Assembly (NCBI GenBank): GCA_014729055.1 | Contig: WJKO01000126.1 | Span: 1-5,913, forward strand | Reading direction: 5' to 3' | DNA length: 5,913 nucleotides | DNA from: Promethearchaeota archaeon | Lineage (GTDB): Archaea > Asgardarchaeota > Lokiarchaeia > Sigyniarchaeales > Promethearchaeaceae | Shown here: positions 1-4,989 of the stretch, one piece after another | How the letters are laid out: each line of letters starts with the position of its first letter | How positions within the stretch are numbered: position 1 is the first letter of the stretch | Position numbers and translations under genes: made by a program | The notes under the pieces: generated by a model | What the model was told of the DNA's origin: nothing | Databases searched by the model: none | What the model saw: the letters and a program-made list of their open reading frames with translations, nothing else

Positions 1-305
1 GTACGAAGGGCACATTACGAGGTTATTTTCGTCATTATGGAGAAGAATTGAAAGTAACAGATTTTCGATTTAGAAAAACCGAAATAATTCACAAGAAAGG
101 TATAGACTTAGAAAGTGCGCACGGGGGTTCAGATGCCCGGCTGATGGATGCATTTACTTCTGTGTTATTAGGTGAAAAAACGGCTGAAGAAGCTGGTTTG
201 ACCACAATATCAAGTGCAATGGAAAGTCATTATATGGGTTTCGCCGCCGATGAATCTAGAATTAGGGATCAAACTATATCAATGGAGAAGTTTCGTCCAA
301 TTTAG
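1..305 (+). CDS. Gfo/Idh/MocA-family oxidoreductase, C-terminal part (5' end outside window)
   Basis: The reading frame is open from base 3 to the TAG at 303-305 and gives 100 residues with no start needed inside the window. The TTG at 48 is in frame but internal, because the residues before it (T-K-G-T-L-R-G-Y) are already typical family sequence. Seen: a GTLRG turn near residue 4, then the HGGSDARLMDAF segment and an ESHYMGFAADESR segment. These match the end of the C-terminal alpha/beta sheet domain in many Gfo/Idh/MocA proteins (HGGGD..LM..F and SLESH..AFAAEESR). The family consists of NAD(P)-dependent dehydrogenases or reductases of sugars, inositols and related polyols, acting in the cytosol. 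The Rossmann domain and catalytic Lys would lie upstream, so the substrate cannot be judged. The gene ends 76 bases before the KARI-like gene on the same strand, so co-transcription is possible. Family call firm; specificity unknown. Confidence 0.85.
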   Translation, partial: TKGTLRGYFRHYGEELKVTDFRFRKTEIIHKKGIDLESAHGGSDARLMDAFTSVLLGEKTAEEAGLTTISSAMESHYMGFAADESRIRDQTISMEKFRPI

Positions 306-307
306 CG

Positions 308-333
308 TTATAAATAGAAAAGCATTATATTTT
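308..333 (+). promoter_or_regulatory. Candidate archaeal TATA-box region for the KARI-like gene
   Basis: In the 76-base gap after the oxidoreductase there are two TATA-like elements, TTATAAATA at 308-316 and ATTATATTTT at 324-333. A start about 25 bases downstream of either would give a leader of roughly 25-45 bases that still contains the GGAG site at 371. This is weak evidence in AT-rich DNA; the gene may instead be read through from the upstream oxidoreductase. Confidence 0.3.
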
Positions 334-370
334 ACGAAGCTTTTTCAGTCAAGTAGAGAAATAATCAAGT

Positions 371-375
371 GGAGA
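371..375 (+). promoter_or_regulatory. Shine-Dalgarno site that sets the start of the KARI-like gene
   Basis: GGAGA lies six bases before the ATG at 382. The frame is open much further upstream, to an ATG at 214. That longer reading overlaps the oxidoreductase end in another frame and adds 56 residues unlike the family N-terminus, so 382 is the supported start. Confidence 0.75.
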
Positions 376-381
376 AATAAA

Positions 382-1476
382 ATGTCAGAACCAGATTATA
401 TTTATCATGAAGAGGACGGCGATCTAAGTGTACTGGAAGGAAAGAAGATTGCCGTGATTGGTTATGGTAATCAAGGAAGAGCACAAGCTTTAAACTTGAG
501 AGATAGTAAACAAGACGTTATTATTGGCAATAGAGAGGATGAATATCGCGAAAAGGCAAAAGGAGATAATTTTGAAGTATATGATATTGGCGAAGCTGTA
601 AAAAAGGCAGATATAATCTTCATGTTGACTCCCGATGAAGATATGCCGAAGCTTTATGCTGAAAAAATCGCGCCAAACCTTAAAGATGGCGCAACTATAA
701 ATTTTGCGTCAGGTTACAATATTGCATTTGGACTGATTAAGCCAAAAGAGACAATAAATGTTATTATGATCGCACCAAGAATGATTGGCGTTGGTGTCCG
801 TGAACGTTATTTAACAGGTGAAGGTTTCTATAGCTTCATTACTGTTCATCAAGATGCCACAGGTGACGCGAAAGAGATACTTTTAGGTCTTGCAAAAGCT
901 GTCGGCTCTCTACAAGCATCATGTATAGACGTGACAATGAAACAAGAAGCAATACTTGATCTCTTTAATGAACAAGCTTTTGGACCCGCATTTGGAAGAG
1001 TGTTACTCACTTCGATTGATGTTTTAATTTCAAATGGATTGCCTCCAGAAGCAGTCCTTACTGAGATGTATTTGTCCGAAGAGATGAGTTATACCTACAA
1101 AAAGATGGCACAAATCGGATTGGTGAAACAAACTAATTTCCATAGTCATACAAGTCAATATGGTGCGATGAGTCGCGGTGCCAGATATTTAGGAGTGGGA
1201 AAGGAGTTGAAAGAGAGATTTCAGAAGACATACGATGATATTGAATCAGGTGCCTTCGCTAAGGAATGGGAAGGAAGTTTTGCAAAACTAAAGTATAAAG
1301 TAATTAAATTCTTCGCGATGCGGCAAAAAATAAATAAAATCGAAAAAGAAGTCAGAAATAATTTGGGATTGAAAGAAATCGATGTCTATAAAGCTCCAGA
1401 ACAAATAGAGGAATTACTCAAGAAACCCGAGATAAAGAATGAAATCGATGAATACAAGGATCTTTATGAATACTAA
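382..1476 (+). CDS. Ketol-acid reductoisomerase-like NAD(P)-dependent protein with altered active site
   Basis: This 364-residue protein has the fold of KARI (IlvC), the cytosolic enzyme of valine/isoleucine synthesis. Seen: a Rossmann domain at about 18-185 with GYGNQG (27-32) and ALNLRDS (36-42), then TPDE (83-86) and VHQDATG (155-161). The all-helical KARI C-domain follows, with DLFNEQ (193-198), where Asp193 and Glu197 match the metal-binding Asp and Glu, and HSHTSQYG (254-261), where Ser255 matches the substrate Ser. Odd points: the KARI segment FAHGFN reads FASGYN, so the catalytic His is Ser110. The segment APKGPG reads APRMIG, so the catalytic Lys is Arg133. The second-helix glutamates (Glu228 with Glu233/234) are spaced wider than the usual E-x3-E. 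The tail from about 300 is charged and makes the protein longer than the roughly 330 residues of class I KARI. No ilv gene is in view. I infer a divergent KARI-fold reductase on another 2-keto or 2-hydroxy acid, so I give no ilvC symbol. Family confident, reaction unknown. Confidence 0.85.
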   Translation: MSEPDYIYHEEDGDLSVLEGKKIAVIGYGNQGRAQALNLRDSKQDVIIGNREDEYREKAKGDNFEVYDIGEAVKKADIIFMLTPDEDMPKLYAEKIAPNLKDGATINFASGYNIAFGLIKPKETINVIMIAPRMIGVGVRERYLTGEGFYSFITVHQDATGDAKEILLGLAKAVGSLQASCIDVTMKQEAILDLFNEQAFGPAFGRVLLTSIDVLISNGLPPEAVLTEMYLSEEMSYTYKKMAQIGLVKQTNFHSHTSQYGAMSRGARYLGVGKELKERFQKTYDDIESGAFAKEWEGSFAKLKYKVIKFFAMRQKINKIEKEVRNNLGLKEIDVYKAPEQIEELLKKPEIKNEIDEYKDLYEY

Positions 1477-1506
1477 AGAATGAAATAAAGAAATACTAAA
1501 TATTGC
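1477..1506 (-). terminator. T-rich end of the herA-like transcript (convergent gap)
   Basis: The 30-base gap between the two convergent stop codons is A-rich on plus and therefore T-rich on minus (runs such as TTTCTTTATTTC). Archaeal transcription commonly ends on T-rich tracts without a hairpin, so this suits termination of the minus-strand gene. No stem-loop is seen. Confidence 0.4.
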
Positions 1507-3009
1507 TTACTTTCTCTTTTTTATTTCCTTCAGTAATTTTTCAGCAACTTTGACAGCGTCATCCGCTCGCTTTTTTTCTTGTTTAAAATCAATTTTCCAT
1601 GCTTTTAATTCCGCTTTAAGATCACTATTTTGTTCTTTTAAGTCTTCTATTTCGGTGTCTGCTTGGGCTTTTTGCATTTCGAGCTGTTCCACTTTTTCTT
1701 TTAGTTTCACATAATCTTTTGGGAGTTCCTCTGGATTGATCCCCAAACCCTTCGCAGTTTTTATTCTTTCAAGATCTTCTTTTCCAATTCTATTCTTCAA
1801 ATGCTTAATCATTTCTGATTTATGTAAATCTTCATCTTTTTTAACGTAATCAAGAATATTATAACCCGCCCCACCATGAACCGTATACCGCTGTCTTATT
1901 TTAACTTGAACAGGTGACTTGGGTGATATTTCACCCACGATAATGGCTTCACCGACATCTAACATCTGGATAAGTTCATCATCTTCCTTACTCGATAATC
2001 CTTCCGCGGATTTACATGTTATTTTCACATCATTTACGTCAGTTAGTTTGTGAATAATCCAAGTACCTGCTTGAGCTCGTAGAGTTACATTAAGTGCCTG
2101 CGGCCGTTGGGTAATTACGACCAGATTCATACCGAATTTTCTTCCTTCTTGGGCTATTAATCTAACCGTATCCGCTACTTCCGTTTGTCTTTTACCAGCC
2201 AATTCGTGTGCCTCATCAATAAACAAAAAGAATGGCGATATCTCTCTTTTAGTGCTTGCTTTATATAATTTGTTTAAAAGCCAATCTACGGTCTCACGTT
2301 GCGTTTCAAGACTTAATCCTCGTAGATTAATGATTGTACATTGTCCTTTTGCAACAAGATCTTGCGGTTGGCTAGCATAAAGATAATCTAAACCCAAATC
2401 GACACCTGGATTCATATTTTCCTCGCCAAACTCAACTATATATTGTGAAAAAGCGTGTTTTGGTTCTTCAATATTGAAGAAATCACAATCAGGTAGGTCA
2501 ATATCATCTTTTATGACTTTTAAACTAGAGTATTCGCCATGTCTGTCAATAATTACTATCGGAATTTGTTTTTTTATTAACTCCTCGACGATAACACCAA
2601 CCGTATGTGATTTTCCCGATCCCGAGCGCCCCGTTACAAATAGACGTCCTAATTTATCAATTGTAAATGTTGCTTCAATGTTTGTTCCAATAAGAGCCCC
2701 TAAATTCATCGAACGTTCTTCAGGCACATCAATTTTAAGAGCTTGCTTGATATCTTCCTCTTCCGCAATATAGATTTTTTCGTTCGATTCGAACGGAGTA
2801 TTTGGAACTTGTCCTACTATATTTAATCTGGCAAAGAGCGCATTTTTGTCCCGCCAAATTCTCTGAATACCTAATACGTAGGTTTTTCCACCTTTTTCTA
2901 TTGCAAGATAATCTGTCCGACTTAATGGTTTTAGCGCTCGTACCGTAAAACCCATTAATGTTACTCGTCCAGAAATTTTTGCAACAATTGGTTTTTGATC
3001 AGCACTCAT
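1507..3009 (-). CDS. herA: HerA-like hexameric DNA translocase ATPase with C-terminal coiled coil
   Basis: This 500-residue protein belongs to the HerA/FtsK branch of P-loop ATPases. In archaea HerA forms hexamers on DNA and works with the NurA nuclease, next to Mre11-Rad50, in DNA end resection. Seen: an N-terminal beta-rich region at about 7-85 (the HAS-barrel position), Walker A GRSGSGKS at 127-134, the HerA motif IDRHGEY at 154-160, Walker B FFLFIDEAHEL at 260-270 with Asp265 and Glu266, the EGRKFG segment at 288-293 holding a candidate arginine finger (Arg290), and VVITQRP at 297-303. All ATPase residues look intact. Residues about 430-500 (VEQLEMQKAQ through KEIKKRK) form a Lys/Glu-rich heptad-like coiled coil. 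ATG 3009 is chosen because AGGAG lies six bases upstream. The gene stands alone on its strand with no nurA, mre11 or rad50 in view. HerA-family call is strong; whether it is the repair HerA or a paralogue is uncertain. Confidence 0.9.
   Translation of the reverse strand: MSADQKPIVAKISGRVTLMGFTVRALKPLSRTDYLAIEKGGKTYVLGIQRIWRDKNALFARLNIVGQVPNTPFESNEKIYIAEEEDIKQALKIDVPEERSMNLGALIGTNIEATFTIDKLGRLFVTGRSGSGKSHTVGVIVEELIKKQIPIVIIDRHGEYSSLKVIKDDIDLPDCDFFNIEEPKHAFSQYIVEFGEENMNPGVDLGLDYLYASQPQDLVAKGQCTIINLRGLSLETQRETVDWLLNKLYKASTKREISPFFLFIDEAHELAGKRQTEVADTVRLIAQEGRKFGMNLVVITQRPQALNVTLRAQAGTWIIHKLTDVNDVKITCKSAEGLSSKEDDELIQMLDVGEAIIVGEISPKSPVQVKIRQRYTVHGGAGYNILDYVKKDEDLHKSEMIKHLKNRIGKEDLERIKTAKGLGINPEELPKDYVKLKEKVEQLEMQKAQADTEIEDLKEQNSDLKAELKAWKIDFKQEKKRADDAVKVAEKLLKEIKKRK
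1510..1527 (+). terminator. T-rich tract ending the KARI-like transcript, inside the 3' coding end of herA
   Basis: Plus-strand bases 1510-1527 are almost all T with a TTTTTT run, about 35 bases after the KARI-like stop. The same bases on minus encode the last Lys-rich codons (EIKKRK) of the HerA-like protein. An intrinsic archaeal terminator here would overlap coding sequence of the opposing gene. Confidence 0.4.
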
Positions 3010-3015
3010 TATTAA

Positions 3016-3020
3016 CTCCT
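3016..3020 (-). promoter_or_regulatory. Shine-Dalgarno site of the herA-like gene, within a short palindrome
   Basis: On minus, AGGAG lies six bases before the ATG at 3009. Its exact complement CTCCT (minus) sits two bases further upstream at 3023-3027, making the palindrome CTCCTAGAGGAG at 3016-3027 on plus. The site supports the start; the palindrome may be chance or a regulator site. Confidence 0.7.
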
Positions 3021-3039
3021 AGAGGAGTGAAAATATATA

Positions 3040-3106
3040 ATTTTGATTATATTCGATTGATTTTGATTATGTTTCGTATCAAATTTTATATTCTATTTCG
3101 TATCAA
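3040..3106. repeat. Two pairs of 11-bp direct repeats with phased TTGAT/ATCAA half-sites
   Basis: ATTTTGATTAT occurs exactly at 3040-3050 and 3060-3070 (20-base period). TTTCGTATCAA occurs exactly at 3072-3082 and 3096-3106 (24-base period). The first pair carries TTGAT and the second its inverse ATCAA, so the block has two half-sites in each orientation. GATT also recurs at 3045, 3055 and 3065, one helical turn apart. The block lies across the candidate TATA box, where a dimeric or multimeric regulator could bind. The regulator is not identified. Confidence 0.6.
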
Positions 3107-3164
3107 GAATAAATAGAAAATCAGTTTTTATGGAAATTATAATGAAAATTCAAGGGGATCAGAG

Positions 3165-4961
3165 ATTTCCAGTAAAGTCCAAGTTAGAAAAATTACAAAA
3201 ACTGCGTTAATTATTTCTTTAATCGGCATCGGAGTGTTTGTTGGTCTTAGTATCGCATATTTTACGATGGGTGCTAGGAAAGTAGATGAAAATGAATCCG
3301 AGATTTCGATGCAGATTCTTAGAAACTATGCTGATGACGGCGTGCAATTGAAATCATTGCTGTATGTAACACCAGATAATGAACAAAAAACAGATCATAG
3401 CGTCCCACTTATAATTTGTTCACATGGTATGAACGACAACTTCTGGTTTTGTGAAGATTTATGTTATACGTTAGCAAAACGTGGTTATGCAGTAATCTGT
3501 CCAGAGCATCGAGGACATAAATCTAATTCTGCTCCAAGTACCTTTGGAAATTTAGAGCCGTATGATATAATTGGTTGGTTAGATTATTCTGAAGAAAATT
3601 TAGATTATATAAATGTATCAAATTCGGGAATATTAGGACATTCTATGGGCGGTCTGTTTGCTGCTGGTGCATATATTTTTGAATCTTTAGGGGAGGGTAG
3701 GTTTAAAGCACTTGTATCGTTGGCAGGCGCACTAAATGCAACAAGAGCGCTTGATTTTTTTGTATCTAATCCCAGTATATTAGGACAATTAACATTTACG
3801 GATAATATGACTGAAAAGAATCCAATTAATTACGTTACTTCAGAATTTCCAAAGAATGTCTTGATGTATCACGGAACTGCTGATACTATCGTAGATATTA
3901 GGTGCACTTATGACTTTTACGGAGAACTAGATCCTGAAGGAACAAGGACCGATGTTGAATTTCATGAACTTGAAGGGGCGCCACATGAAATTTTCTATGA
4001 TTCCGTTTATAAAAAGGCGATTTCATGGTTTGATTATTATATTTTAGATAAAAATACAGATTTAAATTCAATAACGATATTGGAATTAGATTATACACCA
4101 AAATATGGCGTGTTATTCCAAGTATATTTACTAATTGCGTGCTTTTTTGTCATGGTGTTGTTTGGTTGTAGTACTTATCTCATTAAACCTAAAATATATC
4201 AAACAACTCTGCCAAAATATTTGACACGCAGTTTTGACGGTGTTCATGAATCTAAAATACCAAGAGAAACATGGTATCATAAATTATTATTAATTTTAGC
4301 ATATTTAGGCATGAACGGCGTTGCATTCTTGATTATTGAATTATTTCCTATCTATTCATTAAATGATATGATGGTAACTGCTGTTCTTTCAACTATTTTC
4401 GTAGTTGTCATCTATCATTTCGGAAGTCCCGCGGATAAAAGAAATATATATCGATGGGTAAATCCAAAAGTTGCATTCGTGTGGATATTTGGAATAGTCG
4501 GGAGTCTGACGTTTTACGCAATTTTCCCTAACCTTCCCATTATCGAGGACAATATTTTAGTCGCGGGTGTGCGTTTGACTTGGTTTACTCCATTTTATAC
4601 AACTGCTATTGCGGTTCAATTAATTGCAAACATATTATTCATTCGATATATGTTTTTTAGAAGGAAGAGTGCAGACGAATTGACCTATATAGAACCTATT
4701 CTTAATGGTGCTTTATTATTCGCGGGAACTATTATTTTACTGAGTAGAGACTGGCCAACTTATTTAATTATTCCAAACTACAACATTACTCTCTATTTTG
4801 TTCCAATGCTAGCAATAGGATTTGGATTAGGTTTCTTTGGCTTCAATTTCCTTGCGAGATATCTATACAAATTTTCAAAAACTTTGGTTGTTGGTTCCAT
4901 TTTATCAGGTCTAATTCCCGCAATGTTTGTCGGAACGAGTTTTATAACATTTATATATTGA
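3165..4961 (+). CDS. Membrane-anchored alpha/beta hydrolase fused to an eight-helix membrane domain
   Basis: Numbering is from the ATT at 3165 (598 residues); the only conventional in-frame start is GTG 3234 (575 residues). The longer form is preferred because GTG would begin in the middle of a hydrophobic segment. The frame upstream adds a basic stretch (KVQVRKITK) and completes a helix at about 13-35, and AAGGGGATC at 3152-3160 lies just before the ATT. The alpha/beta hydrolase domain spans about 60-300: oxyanion-side CSHG (85-88), nucleophile elbow GHSMGG with Ser160, acid Asp240 in HGTADTIV, and His274 in GAPHE. The triad is complete. About eight membrane helices follow, near 314-340, 374-397, 402-419, 436-455, 474-498, 508-526, 541-564 and 573-598. 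The basic loops (341-373, 420-435, 498-507, 563-572) all fall on one side, which places the hydrolase domain outside the cell. Substrate unknown: an ester, lipid or peptide are all possible. It is followed after 28 bases by the enolase-superfamily gene. Confidence 0.85.
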   Translation: MSSKVQVRKITKTALIISLIGIGVFVGLSIAYFTMGARKVDENESEISMQILRNYADDGVQLKSLLYVTPDNEQKTDHSVPLIICSHGMNDNFWFCEDLCYTLAKRGYAVICPEHRGHKSNSAPSTFGNLEPYDIIGWLDYSEENLDYINVSNSGILGHSMGGLFAAGAYIFESLGEGRFKALVSLAGALNATRALDFFVSNPSILGQLTFTDNMTEKNPINYVTSEFPKNVLMYHGTADTIVDIRCTYDFYGELDPEGTRTDVEFHELEGAPHEIFYDSVYKKAISWFDYYILDKNTDLNSITILELDYTPKYGVLFQVYLLIACFFVMVLFGCSTYLIKPKIYQTTLPKYLTRSFDGVHESKIPRETWYHKLLLILAYLGMNGVAFLIIELFPIYSLNDMMVTAVLSTIFVVVIYHFGSPADKRNIYRWVNPKVAFVWIFGIVGSLTFYAIFPNLPIIEDNILVAGVRLTWFTPFYTTAIAVQLIANILFIRYMFFRRKSADELTYIEPILNGALLFAGTIILLSRDWPTYLIIPNYNITLYFVPMLAIGFGLGFFGFNFLARYLYKFSKTLVVGSILSGLIPAMFVGTSFITFIY

Positions 4962-4989
4962 AAAACATAACCAAAGGAAACCTTAAATA

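Larger units (their letters stand above)
3010..3164. promoter_or_regulatory. Divergent promoter region between the herA-like and hydrolase genes
   Basis: This very AT-rich 155-base gap must hold the promoters of two divergent genes. TTTTATATT at 3084-3092 can be read as a TATA box in either direction. For the minus gene (AATATAAAA) a start near 3062 would leave a leader of about 50 bases that keeps the Shine-Dalgarno site. For the plus gene a start near 3115 would leave about 50 bases to the likely start at 3165. A second TATA-like stretch, 3032-3041, is so close to herA that a start from it would lose the Shine-Dalgarno site. Confidence 0.45.

Noticed and set aside
48..305. A short separate gene starting at TTG 48
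   Set aside because: The frame is open to the window edge and the residues before the TTG continue the Gfo/Idh/MocA domain, so this is the end of a truncated larger gene.
214..381. Upstream extension of the KARI-like gene to ATG 214
   Set aside because: It overlaps the well-supported end of the oxidoreductase in another frame, adds residues unlike the family, and a good GGAG site precedes ATG 382.
382..1476. Naming the KARI-like gene ilvC
   Set aside because: The catalytic His and Lys positions are substituted, the glutamate spacing differs and no branched-chain pathway gene is adjacent.
2474..2773. 99-residue plus-strand frame inside the herA-like gene
   Set aside because: It lies antisense to the conserved ATPase core of the HerA-like gene and resembles no protein; a shadow frame.
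3010..3164. CRISPR array or mobile-element end
   Set aside because: The repeats are only 11 bp, two copies each, with no unique spacers of regular length, no transposase and no target duplication.
3130..3210. 26-codon reading frame from ATG 3130 upstream of the hydrolase
   Set aside because: No clear ribosome site and no recognisable product; more likely chance, or a by-product of a possible one-base error discussed for the hydrolase start.
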